In this document: one piece after another, positions 17,788-25,835 of the stretch
Layout: each line of letters opens with the position of its first letter
How positions within the stretch are numbered: position 1 is the stretch's first letter
Assembly: GCA_017640605.1 (NCBI GenBank)
Contig: JAEPQH010000015.1
Location: 24,454 to 88,453 of the forward strand
DNA: 64,000 nucleotides
Source: Balneolaceae bacterium
GTDB taxonomy: Bacteria > Bacteroidota > Rhodothermia > Balneolales > Balneolaceae
Direction: 5' to 3'
Notes under the pieces: model-generated
What the model was told of the DNA's origin: nothing
Database searches by the model: none
The model's input: only the letters and a program-made list of their open reading frames with translations
Made by a program: the position numbers and the translations under genes

Positions 17788-19722
17788 ATGTTTAAAAAAT
17801 CGATTCTGTACTTCAACACCCTTTTAATTGCCATATTTCTAGGGGTTTTCTCACCAACCTTTGCACAAAATGACCTGATAGAGCCTACACTTACAGGCAC
17901 AGAATTGATTGATTATCTGCAGAATAATTTCACCCCAACCAGCCCCAAAAGTTATAATAGTGCCCGAGATGCCATGTATGGCTCCATCGACAATAAAAAC
18001 GGGCAAATAATTGGCGTATATACCGGCTTTACAATCACCGCAAATACTCGCGGCGATGCGTTCAATAAAGGGATTAATACCGAGCACACATGGCCACAAG
18101 GTTTATTTGATAGTGACGAACCCATGAGGGGTGACATTCACCATTTATATCCAACAAGAATTGAAGCGAATTCGGCACGCAGTAATTATCCTTTCGATGA
18201 AATTCCGGATAATCTCACCGATAAGTGGTTTTATTTAGATGGAGATCAATCGTCTATACCATCATCAAACATCGATTTATTCAGCGAGCTAGATAATGGT
18301 TCACGCTTCGAACCTCGGGAAGATCATAAAGGAAATGTGGCGCGAGCTATTTTCTATTTCTGGACTATTTACCAAGACCGAAATAATGTGGCGGATGACG
18401 CGTCTTTTTTTAATGGTATGAAAGATGTGCTGTTAACCTGGCACGATTTAGATCCCGTTGACAATGCGGAAGTTACTCGAAGTAACGCTGTGGAAGGTGT
18501 ACAAGGGAATAAAAACCCATTTATCCACGACACTACCTTAGTACGACGTGCATATTTCGGTGGCGGAACTGTGGAGCCGGATCCGGTGCCAAATCCTGTT
18601 ACAGGTACAATAAACGACATCGAAAACAGTAGTTTTACTCTGAATTATGACGATGAGGGTGCAAACCGAAGCACAATGTTTAGTTACAATGCCGGAACTC
18701 AAATTCAGGATACTACGGGTAGTGCAATAACCCTTACTGATTACTCACGCATTGATGAAGCAGAAGTTCGGTGGACTCAGGGAAATAACGAAGATGAATA
18801 CATCGCCGATGAAATTTTGGTAATTATGATCGAAGAACAAGGCGATACCGTAATTACAGGTCCGGCTGCTCGACCACAATCATTGATTCTTACCGGAATA
18901 TTTGATGCCACTCTATCCGGTGGTACTCCAAAAGGAGTAGAACTTTTTGCATTAACAGACATCCCCGATTTAGGAATGTTTGGGATAGGTTCGGCAAGTA
19001 ATGGTGGCGGCACTGATGGTGTTGAATTTACCTTAAGCGGATCAGTAGCCAAAAATGAATTTATTTATGTAGCCACAGAAAGTTCGAATTTTAATGCCTG
19101 GTTTGGTTTCGATCCCGATTTCAACGACACCTTTGGAGTAGCCATAAACGGAGATGATGCTGTTGAGCTATTTTTTGATTCAACCAAAGCATTTACAGGC
19201 AGTGAAATTGTGATTGACACTTTTGGAGAAATTGATGTAGACGGAACGGGTACCAGCTGGGAGTATACCGATGGCTGGGCATATCGCAAAAGTTTTACAG
19301 AGGCAGATAGTTCAATTTTTAATAGCAATAACTGGACCTTTTCGGGGCCTGATGCTTTAGAAAACGAAAGCTCAAACAGCACAGCCACCAATCCGGTGCC
19401 CATTGGAACATTTGAACCCAAAATGGTGACTTCAAACGAGAATTTGGTTCAAAAACCATCGTCTATTCGTTTACTGCAGAATTATCCCAATCCGTTTAAT
19501 CCTCAAACCATCATACCTTTTGAAGTAAATAAGCCGACGCATGTACGTTTGGAAATATATAATGTATTAGGTAAGCGAGTTGCAATGCTTATCAATCAGC
19601 CATTTTCTGAGGGGGCATATTCGCATACTTTCGACGCAAGCATTTTACCGGGTGGTGTATATTATTACCGTTTGACTGCAGGTGAGTTCTCAGAAACTAA
19701 AGCGATGATTTTGATTAAATAA
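17788..19722 (+). CDS. Secreted endonuclease I family nuclease with C-terminal sorting domain
   Basis: 644 residues with a signal peptide (to about T-F-A-Q). Residues 40-270 match the endonuclease I (EndA/NucM) fold: A-R-D-A-M-Y-G, N-T-E-H-T-W-P-Q-G with the H/W-P core, G-D-I-H-H-L-Y-P-T and a catalytic N-A-R-S-N-Y-P-F region. These enzymes degrade extracellular DNA or RNA non-specifically using Mg2+. A beta-rich region follows (270-365), then a lamin-tail-like domain with K-G-V-E-L-F-A-L and D-D-A-V-E-L-F-F, and the N-Y-P-N-P-F-N-P sorting domain. Probable role: nutrient scavenging from environmental DNA. It lies 63 bases after the CotH gene in the same direction and could share its transcript. 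Confidence 0.88.
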   Translation: MFKKSILYFNTLLIAIFLGVFSPTFAQNDLIEPTLTGTELIDYLQNNFTPTSPKSYNSARDAMYGSIDNKNGQIIGVYTGFTITANTRGDAFNKGINTEHTWPQGLFDSDEPMRGDIHHLYPTRIEANSARSNYPFDEIPDNLTDKWFYLDGDQSSIPSSNIDLFSELDNGSRFEPREDHKGNVARAIFYFWTIYQDRNNVADDASFFNGMKDVLLTWHDLDPVDNAEVTRSNAVEGVQGNKNPFIHDTTLVRRAYFGGGTVEPDPVPNPVTGTINDIENSSFTLNYDDEGANRSTMFSYNAGTQIQDTTGSAITLTDYSRIDEAEVRWTQGNNEDEYIADEILVIMIEEQGDTVITGPAARPQSLILTGIFDATLSGGTPKGVELFALTDIPDLGMFGIGSASNGGGTDGVEFTLSGSVAKNEFIYVATESSNFNAWFGFDPDFNDTFGVAINGDDAVELFFDSTKAFTGSEIVIDTFGEIDVDGTGTSWEYTDGWAYRKSFTEADSSIFNSNNWTFSGPDALENESSNSTATNPVPIGTFEPKMVTSNENLVQKPSSIRLLQNYPNPFNPQTIIPFEVNKPTHVRLEIYNVLGKRVAMLINQPFSEGAYSHTFDASILPGGVYYYRLTAGEFSETKAMILIK

Positions 19723-19796
19723 AATTCTTAACCCATTTTATAAATTCTGCTAATTATTGTAAGTTCTCGAAAATTGTTAGCAAATAGGGTTCAGGA

Positions 19797-20270
19797 ATGC
19801 AAGGTATAGAAAGAGGTGTAGGTCTACGGACTAAGCCGCAAGTTAAAAAGGGTACTTGGGAAGTTATTATCACTGATCCAAGTCTCAATAAATTCACATT
19901 TGGTCCGTCACTAATTAGCAGATATGTAATGACGGATGTCATATCTCCGCACGGGCAAAAATCCATTTTATACAACACCATACCGGCATCCACTAACGAA
20001 GAATTAGTAATTAAACTGAACTTCGAAAGTGTGGATGATTGCAATATTTCTGATATCAAAATTCGTTCATCCAGATCCTTATTTCAAAAGTGGAAAGTAA
20101 CACTCATCGACAACAGAACCGGTGAAAAAATGCCACTTACTGCTGATCAGGACATTGCCATAGAGCCTCCAATCCAGTACAATAAGCTTTTTGCAATGGG
20201 CTTTATTTCCGAGAATCAAAAAAAGGGCGATCACTTTTTTGAACTTCGGTTGCAGCAGAAAAACAACTAA
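19797..20270 (+). CDS. Uncharacterised 157-residue protein, paralogue of the one at 22241
   Basis: No signal peptide, membrane helix or sorting domain. The sequence aligns by eye with the protein coded at 22241-22693: both have W-E-[VI] then T/S-D, an F-G/S-L-x-x-x-Y segment, S-P-x-x-Q, an x-I-P spacer, a hydrophobic L-x-I strand and a conserved W-x-[VL]-T-L-I-[DE]-x-[RQ]-[TS]-G segment. The last motif resembles the 'LxDxxTGxxxxL' strand placed just before sorting domains in large secreted Balneolaceae proteins, so this may be a free-standing version of that domain. The stop overlaps the convergent regulator gene by four bases. AGGA directly precedes the ATG. Confidence 0.6.
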   Translation: MQGIERGVGLRTKPQVKKGTWEVIITDPSLNKFTFGPSLISRYVMTDVISPHGQKSILYNTIPASTNEELVIKLNFESVDDCNISDIKIRSSRSLFQKWKVTLIDNRTGEKMPLTADQDIAIEPPIQYNKLFAMGFISENQKKGDHFFELRLQQKNN

Positions 20271-21949
20271 ACCTGATTCAAAAAAACACCCAAGTTCTCA
20301 CTTTTAGGTAGGTCTAGTTTTTTTCTAAGTCGATATCGGCTTTGATCCACACTCTTTGGGCTGATATTCAAAATCCCTGATATTTCTTTCGAGCTTAAAT
20401 TCAATCGTAGTAATGCGGCCAATCTCCGTTCCTGATTGGTCAGGTTTGGGTATTGTTGCTCCAAAGATTTGAAAAATCCATCGCACGCCTGCTCTACCTG
20501 TATTTCAAATTCCTCCCGGTCTTTATTGATCATCAAGTTTTGATAGATTTTTGATCCTAGCTTATTGATTTGCTTCAATACACCCGAGTTCTTGATCTCG
20601 GTTCGAATCTCATTCATCTCTGATTTCACCTCTTCAAGAAAATCGTTTTTCTCTACAATATGCAGTGCGTAATTAGTTAGTTCTTTTTGAAGATTTTCTT
20701 CCCGAAGGCGAGCATTTGCTAACTCTTCTTCTGCAATTCGCTTTTTCGAGTCTGCTATTATCCGATCTTTTTCCAGCAATTCTATTTCTTTGCGCTTCTT
20801 GTTGATAAAGAATAGAGCAGTAATCAATACTACAAGCAATACAGAACCTAAACCCGAAGAAATGGAAATTAACCGGGCTGATTGTAATTCTTGCTCTTTC
20901 TCCAATAACTCAATTTCGCGTTGTTGTTCGGTAGTTTCATATTCTGCGCGAAGCTCTGCTAATTTATTTGCGGATTGTTGGTTAATCAGGCTGTCGTTAA
21001 ACACTTTGTGTTGCACGTAATGCTCATAAGCATTTTTGTAGTCGCCCAAGTCTTCATAAATCCTAGATAAATTCAGATAGGAATCCTTCTGCTCGTAGGG
21101 TATTTCCAGTTCGTTGGCAATTTCAAGGCTTCGTTGGTAGTAATTTAAAGCAGACTGATAATCTTTATTTTGATAGGATACCGAGCCAAGAATTCGAACA
21201 GCATACGATTCCATAATCAATGCATTTTGTTCTTTTGCTGTATTTAGCGCCAAGGTTGCGAAATAAACGGTGCGGTCTCTACGCTGCAAACGATCATACA
21301 AAAGAGCTAAATTAACCTGTGTAGAAGCCATGCTCATCACATTCTCATTATCAGTATGCAGGTCTAGTGCTTTAAGGTAGAATTCTTCAGCAAGCTCAAA
21401 GTTTTCCAATTCCAGATGGGCACTGGCAATATTATCATACAAAGAGCCCATTCTAAGTGTATCGTTTAACTCCTCATAAATGGCTGATGCATCCGCATAA
21501 TACTCTAGTGAAAGCTCCTGCTGAAATTGGATGAAGTAGATATTCCCAATGCCTCGAACCACTTCCGCTCGAAAACTTAGATGATCCGGATTGTTTAATG
21601 CGTCGATGCGAGCTAATAAATCATTGAACTGAGCCAATGCAGGAGTGTAATCTCCCGAACGAATCATTCCGCGTCCGATAAGTAATCCCGACTCAATAAA
21701 TAATTGATCATCCCCAAGTTGTTCTGCCATTGTATAGGCTTCTTGCGCAATGCTAATGAGCGTGTCCGGATTGGTTTGTTGAAATGAACTGCCGATTTCC
21801 AGTTTCCAACGTATGATTTGCGCTTCATCAGAACTTTGAGAAATTCGCTGATTCAACGAATCGACCAACGCACTTTGAGTTTGCGCCGTAGATATTTGAA
21901 TACTGCAAAAAACAGCAATAAATAAAATGGATGAACATTTCCTAACCAT
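20267..21949 (-). CDS. TPR membrane regulator with C-terminal LuxR-like helix-turn-helix
   Basis: 560 residues from the ATG at 21949, which has AAGGGGA just upstream and yields a signal peptide (M-V-R-K-C-S-S to S-T-A-Q); the frame runs further upstream but that part is not protein-like. The mature part has about seven TPR units (residues 30-320), one transmembrane helix (about 350-370, S-S-G-L-G-S-V-L-L-V-V-L-I-T-A-L-F-F), a charged coiled coil, and a helix-turn-helix near 500-550 (L-T-N-Q-E-R-R-L-A-A-L-L-R-L-N-L-S-S-K-E-I). This is a known Bacteroidota layout: external TPR sensing joined through the membrane to a DNA-binding domain. It lies between two paralogous genes it may control. Confidence 0.82.
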   Translation of the reverse strand: MVRKCSSILFIAVFCSIQISTAQTQSALVDSLNQRISQSSDEAQIIRWKLEIGSSFQQTNPDTLISIAQEAYTMAEQLGDDQLFIESGLLIGRGMIRSGDYTPALAQFNDLLARIDALNNPDHLSFRAEVVRGIGNIYFIQFQQELSLEYYADASAIYEELNDTLRMGSLYDNIASAHLELENFELAEEFYLKALDLHTDNENVMSMASTQVNLALLYDRLQRRDRTVYFATLALNTAKEQNALIMESYAVRILGSVSYQNKDYQSALNYYQRSLEIANELEIPYEQKDSYLNLSRIYEDLGDYKNAYEHYVQHKVFNDSLINQQSANKLAELRAEYETTEQQREIELLEKEQELQSARLISISSGLGSVLLVVLITALFFINKKRKEIELLEKDRIIADSKKRIAEEELANARLREENLQKELTNYALHIVEKNDFLEEVKSEMNEIRTEIKNSGVLKQINKLGSKIYQNLMINKDREEFEIQVEQACDGFFKSLEQQYPNLTNQERRLAALLRLNLSSKEISGILNISPKSVDQSRYRLRKKLDLPKSENLGVFLNQV

Positions 21950-22027
21950 AGATTCCCCTTTTGTATAGATGTGACGCATGAATCTACATGAAATAAAAGT
22001 GAGATAATCTTCAAAATTTCTCGACAA

Positions 22028-22177
22028 AATCTCTACAACATCATGCACATGAATAGTTAAAGCGCATATTTGGAGCAAGCTGAGAAGCTGGGTGAGAGCA
22101 AAAAGTAGATATAGAGAATACGGAAATCATATTCGAGCTGAAATTTTGGAAAATTATTGAACGAACAATCTCTACAA
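22028..22177. promoter_or_regulatory. Direct repeat AATCTCTACAA in divergent promoter region
   Basis: The 11-base word AATCTCTACAA occurs exactly at 22028-22038 and at 22167-22177, in the spacer between the TPR/HTH regulator (minus strand) and the 150-residue protein gene (plus strand). One copy lies toward each gene, so they could be regulator-binding sites. No experimental support is available. Confidence 0.4.
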
Positions 22178-22240
22178 TCTATCTACACCTGCTTTAAATA
22201 AAATCCCTGCTTTTTAGATTGGCAAAAAATGGAGATGAGT

Positions 22241-22693
22241 ATGCAATCAAACGTAGCTAAGAAAGTCTCTGCAAAAAATGCAGAACACTTGATCTGGGAA
22301 ATTGAGGTTTCAGATTTAGGGAGCAGTAAACCTTTTCTCGGTTTTTCACTTACCGGGCAGTATTTATTGGTAAGTCTTACTAGTCCCGACCAACAGAATA
22401 AGGTAGACATACAATCGATACCCGAGCAGAAAGATCAACCTTTAATAATTCCAATACGTTTAAATGCAATTGATTTTCCGCAAAAAGGTAGGCTACACTT
22501 TAAAGGTATTCGCCGTTTATTAGAGAACTGGCAGTTAACATTGATAGAGCGTCAATCTGGGTTCTCCTTCGCATTAAGAAATGACGCTATATTTTCGTTG
22601 GCAAAGATTCAACAAGCTGCGTTTGATTCAAACCACGGCGCTTCCTTTCAAGAAAAAGTAGTTCTGGAACTACAACTCTCACCCAAGAAATAA
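22241..22693 (+). CDS. Uncharacterised 150-residue protein, paralogue of the one at 19797
   Basis: Counterpart of the 157-residue protein: it shares W-E-I-x-V-S-D, F-S-L-x-x-x-Y, S-P-x-x-Q, S-I-P and W-Q-L-T-L-I-E-R-Q-S-G. No signal peptide or hydrophobic helix. I start at the third ATG (22241), because GGAG lies six bases before it, whereas ATGs at 22229 and 22235 have no ribosome-binding site. It is transcribed divergently from the regulator, nine bases upstream of a foldable hairpin, and 123 bases before recF. The role is unknown; a soluble beta-sandwich is the simplest reading of the alternating hydrophobic strands. Confidence 0.6.
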   Translation: MQSNVAKKVSAKNAEHLIWEIEVSDLGSSKPFLGFSLTGQYLLVSLTSPDQQNKVDIQSIPEQKDQPLIIPIRLNAIDFPQKGRLHFKGIRRLLENWQLTLIERQSGFSFALRNDAIFSLAKIQQAAFDSNHGASFQEKVVLELQLSPKK

Positions 22694-22701
22694 GAATAAA
22701 T

Positions 22702-22774
22702 GCCCGCAAGCAATTATTGTCACACAAAGATTAACGACCCTGCGAATAGAGTAATCGACAGTAACCTTGTGGGC
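22702..22774 (+). ncRNA. Structured RNA-like hairpin between the small paralogue and recF
   Basis: Three stacked stems can form: GCCCGCAAG (22702-22710) with CTTGTGGGC (22766-22774), 9 bp; TTATTGTC (22714-22721) with GACAGTAA (22757-22764), 8 bp; GATTA (22729-22733) with TAATC (22752-22756), 5 bp. Two pairs are G-U in plus-strand RNA and would be mismatches in the opposite RNA. No clean T run follows (TTATTTTC), so it is not an ordinary terminator. It could be a 3' end element, a leader for recF or a small RNA. No known family recognised. Confidence 0.45.
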
Positions 22775-22816
22775 TTATTTTCTACAAAAGGTGTATGATT
22801 TTGCGTACCATTGCGT

Positions 22817-23947
22817 ATGCAAATTAAATCGCTCACACTCCAAAATTTTCGCAATCATGAGTCCACAACTGTGGATTGGCTTCCTCATCTGAATGTGATT
22901 ACCGGACCGAACGGCGCCGGAAAAACCAGTTTGATTGATGCAATTCATTACTTGTGTATGTCACGGAGCTTTGTATCGAATTCCGATCAATATGTGATTT
23001 TGCAAGGTGAAAGCTATTTTATGCTGAAAGGTGATTTTTCGGGTGCCATGCGGAGTGCCTTTGAAGTAGCATGCAGTTATTCGCGAGGTGAGGGAAAGAA
23101 GATTTTTGTAAATGATGGCCCCTTAGATCGGCTAAGTGATTTGATTGGGATGGTGCCGGTGGTAGTGTTAAGTCCGGATGATAAACGCCTAACCCGAGAA
23201 GGACCCATCGAGCGAAGAAGCTTTTTGGATTCGTTTATTAGTCAGATTTCGAATCAATATTTGCGCGACTTGCTCGATTATCGCCGCATTCGAAGGCAAC
23301 GAAACAGTTTGTTGCAGCAATATGCCACCGCACCACAGATGCTGGAAATGTATCTGGAGCCATGGAATAAACAATTGGTAGAAACCGGCGCTGCTATTGT
23401 TGACGCTCGATTCAATGTGCTGGAGAAGTTTAAACGATACTTAGCCGAAGATTACGCGATGATTTCCGGGATGAATCTTACCACAAATCTGGAGTACAAA
23501 ACCTTTTGCGATGCTTCGGAAGGGTTGGAGGCGATTAAAAAACATTATTACGAAAAACTAGCAGAAGCCGCTGATAAAGAAATTGAGCGCGAACAAACGT
23601 TGATTGGCCCGCATCGGGATGAAATAGTCTTTTATTTAGGGGATCGAGAGCTGAGGCAATACGGCTCACAAGGTCAGCATCGGTTATTTGCGCTATCGTT
23701 GAAGTTGGCCCAACTCCACTATTATTCCGACGAGCTGGACGACTTACCCATTTTTATGCTGGATGATGTTTTTGGAGATTTGGATCCACAAAAAACCCGT
23801 ATTTTATTAGAAGCACTCAAAAATCATCCCGGACAGATTTTCATTACATCCGCCAATCCTGTTCCTTTCGAAGATGTAATTGAGTTCGATGGAGAACGAA
23901 ATCAGCTTTTACGAATCGAACAGGCAGAAATAGTTGGGATAGAGTAA
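22817..23947 (+). CDS. recF: DNA replication and repair protein RecF
   Basis: A 376-residue ABC-type ATPase that loads RecA at gaps with RecO and RecR. N-terminal M-Q-I-K-S-L-T-L-Q-N-F-R-N-H, Walker A G-P-N-G-A-G-K-T-S near residue 36, the G-P-H-R-D-E motif, a Q-G-Q-H-R-L signature-like segment and Walker B I-F-M-L-D-D-V-F-G-D-L-D are present. The ATG at 22817 is preferred over the TTG at 22811 because it matches family N-termini. A DUF721 gene follows, as in many bacteria; gyrB and dnaN are not adjacent, unlike the classic dnaA-dnaN-recF order. Confidence 0.95.
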   Translation: MQIKSLTLQNFRNHESTTVDWLPHLNVITGPNGAGKTSLIDAIHYLCMSRSFVSNSDQYVILQGESYFMLKGDFSGAMRSAFEVACSYSRGEGKKIFVNDGPLDRLSDLIGMVPVVVLSPDDKRLTREGPIERRSFLDSFISQISNQYLRDLLDYRRIRRQRNSLLQQYATAPQMLEMYLEPWNKQLVETGAAIVDARFNVLEKFKRYLAEDYAMISGMNLTTNLEYKTFCDASEGLEAIKKHYYEKLAEAADKEIEREQTLIGPHRDEIVFYLGDRELRQYGSQGQHRLFALSLKLAQLHYYSDELDDLPIFMLDDVFGDLDPQKTRILLEALKNHPGQIFITSANPVPFEDVIEFDGERNQLLRIEQAEIVGIE

Positions 23948-23983
23948 ATTGAGCATGATTCTTACATCAAAAAATGAACCCAA

Positions 23984-24277
23984 ATGAGATTCGATAAACC
24001 CAAAAAACTTGGATCAGAATTACAGAATTTTCTGGATCGGTTTCCTAATAAAAAGAAACTGAAACAAGGAATGGTTCTTTCTATTTGGGCCGAAGTAGTG
24101 GGGGAACGAATCGCCAAACACACCGAAGACCTGCACTTCGAGGGCGATAAACTAGCCTGCAAAGTGTCTAATCAGGTTTGGCGGCACGAAATTCATGCCA
24201 ACCGTTTCAACATTGCAAAGCGCTTAAATGAGCGAATGCAGGGGCAAGTGGTGGCAGATATAATCGTGCGTAGTTAG
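23984..24277 (+). CDS. DUF721 domain-containing protein
   Basis: A 97-residue protein with the DUF721 pattern: W-A-E-V-V-G-E-R-I-A-K-H-T, then the strand D-K-L-A-C-K-V-S-N-Q-V-W-R-H-E. The family includes actinobacterial DciA-like proteins, some of which load the replicative helicase; a DciA-type KH-like fold is plausible here. The position directly after recF, 36 bases away, is the common context and supports a role in replication. No other domain is fused. Confidence 0.85.
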   Translation: MRFDKPKKLGSELQNFLDRFPNKKKLKQGMVLSIWAEVVGERIAKHTEDLHFEGDKLACKVSNQVWRHEIHANRFNIAKRLNERMQGQVVADIIVRS

Positions 24278-24315
24278 TTGTTTATGCTTCAACACGCTTC
24301 TATATTGAAAAGCTG

Positions 24316-25329
24316 ATGGCGGAGGACAAAAAAAATATCATCTTAGAGCGACTCAAAAGCTTACTGAATGCGAATCGAATTGCCCCGAATACCGATTTGG
24401 ATTCGCGTGCTGCACGTCGTGAGCGCATTGCTGTGTATATCGTAGCTTTTTTGATGGCGCTTAGCCTTTGGTTTATCGTAAATCTGAATAATGATTATCG
24501 AATAACGATCAATATTCCTGTAGAAACTGGAGAGATTCCCGAAGAAATGGCGCTGGTTGATGGATTACCGGAGTTTTTACAAGTAGAAGTAAGTGGCGAT
24601 GGCTGGAAATTGGTGAGTTTGTATAATAATCCACCGGAAATTCCCATTGATGTGGTGGAAGGGGAAGTGAATTTATTCGATCAGGTTCGGCAGCGATTTA
24701 ATGTTGAACAAGATGTAAACGTGATCAAAGTTCAACCTTTGATCATCGACATCGCACTGGAGCCAAAAATCTCGAAGAAAATACCGATCCGGTTAGCAAC
24801 CGATCTAAGTTTTGTAGACCGATACGGATTGGTTTCTGAGCCGGAATTCAAGCCGGATAGCCTAACCATCACCGGTGCGGCGTCTCAGATTGAAGAAATC
24901 AATGAATGGATCATTGAAGACACCTTATTTCTCGAGAATGTGAGAGAGGATGTAGACCAATTAGTGTCGGTTAGTTCGACTGATCCGCTTCTGGAAGTAG
25001 ATGTTGATGAAATCAGATTTTCGGCCAATGTGAGTGAATTTACCGAAGGTGAAGTGAGTGTGTACATCAGAACGCGAGGCTTGCCCAGGGGCAGTATAAT
25101 CAATTACAATCCAAGTATTGTCACCATTCGCTTTGATGTGCCCATCGAACAATATGCGGAGGTACAACGCCAGCGACCTTATGAAGTATACGTTCCTTAT
25201 CAAGAGATCTTAGAAGATTCTACCGGATTCGTTACCCCTGATATTGAGCTCGTTGCAACCCAATACAACATTAAATTGCGATCCTTCCAACCCAAAGCAG
25301 TGGCTTATTTTTCTGTTCTGGATGATTGA
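24316..25329 (+). CDS. YbbR-like domain protein (CdaR-like)
   Basis: 337 residues with a basic N-terminal cytosolic segment, one transmembrane helix (about 34-54, Y-I-V-A-F-L-M-A-L-S-L-W-F-I-V) and then tandem beta-rich YbbR repeats with D-x-x-x-x-V-x-V-P spacings such as P-V-E-T-G-E-I-P-E-E and S-K-K-I-P-I-R-L. In Firmicutes CdaR regulates the cyclic-di-AMP synthase CdaA and is coded next to it; here no cdaA is adjacent, so the regulatory link is unproven. It follows the DUF721 gene by 38 bases and is probably in the recF operon. Confidence 0.75.
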   Translation: MAEDKKNIILERLKSLLNANRIAPNTDLDSRAARRERIAVYIVAFLMALSLWFIVNLNNDYRITINIPVETGEIPEEMALVDGLPEFLQVEVSGDGWKLVSLYNNPPEIPIDVVEGEVNLFDQVRQRFNVEQDVNVIKVQPLIIDIALEPKISKKIPIRLATDLSFVDRYGLVSEPEFKPDSLTITGAASQIEEINEWIIEDTLFLENVREDVDQLVSVSSTDPLLEVDVDEIRFSANVSEFTEGEVSVYIRTRGLPRGSIINYNPSIVTIRFDVPIEQYAEVQRQRPYEVYVPYQEILEDSTGFVTPDIELVATQYNIKLRSFQPKAVAYFSVLDD

Positions 25330-25344
25330 CGAAAAGGGAAGTAG

Positions 25345-25397
25345 AAGTGAAAAGTGAAAAGTGAAAAGTGAAAAATTTTTGCCTTTTCACTTTTGAC
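25345..25397. repeat. AGTGAAA tandem repeat with inverted partner
   Basis: About four copies of a 7-8 base unit of the form AAGTGAAA lie at 25346-25375 and are followed by the reverse complement TTTTCACTTTT at 25384-25394. The two arms can pair into a hairpin between the convergent YbbR gene and the 139-residue membrane protein gene. The same word recurs at 25811-25835 on the other side of that gene. Confidence 0.6.
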
Positions 25398-25817
25398 TTA
25401 TGAATTTATCTGTCTCACCCCGGACATTAAAAATAATAACTGCAAAACGAGATTTATACAGATTAAAATACCTGCAATGAAAATAGGTATACTGATCAAA
25501 GTCTCCGTAAGCAGAATTTCTGAATACTCATTGTCTGTACTTAAATACATAATTTTCAATGCATAAAACTGCATTAATGCAACTAGTAAGTAAAGAAATT
25601 GAATAAATATGTTCTCTTTATATAGCCAATAAACAAGAAGGGCGTGTATTAAATAAATACTGTAGTAGATTATGCTGTCTTCGTCATTCTCATCAAGACT
25701 TGGGTAAAAATCGAATGCGGATAAAAATTCTGTAAATATAGATGCTACCCAACTTAGTAAAGCGAACCAGAAAATCGCACGATTTAAGGTATTTGATAAT
25801 GATTTAAATTTTTTCAC
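25398..25817 (-). CDS. Uncharacterised four-helix membrane protein
   Basis: 139 residues with about four hydrophobic helices (near 12-30, 50-65, 72-92 and 106-130) joined by short polar loops, one of them acidic (D-E-N-D-E-D). No family recognised. The start codon is GTG and lies inside a GTGAAAA repeat tract. It ends next to another tract of the same repeat, so the gene is bracketed by repeats. The base composition is A+T-rich. The upstream ispH gene stops four bases before its start, so it may be read from the ispH transcript. Coding is supported by uninterrupted helix-like sequence, but there is no homology evidence. Confidence 0.5.
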   Translation of the reverse strand: MKKFKSLSNTLNRAIFWFALLSWVASIFTEFLSAFDFYPSLDENDEDSIIYYSIYLIHALLVYWLYKENIFIQFLYLLVALMQFYALKIMYLSTDNEYSEILLTETLISIPIFIAGILICINLVLQLLFLMSGVRQINS

Positions 25818-25835
25818 TTTTCACGTTTCACTTTT
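25811..25835. repeat. Second tract of the GTGAAAA repeat (inverted)
   Basis: TTTTCACTTTTCACGTTTCAC and following bases are three copies of the reverse complement of the AGTGAAA unit found at 25345-25375. The tract overlaps the GTG start of the membrane protein gene and the 3' end of ispH. Confidence 0.6.
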
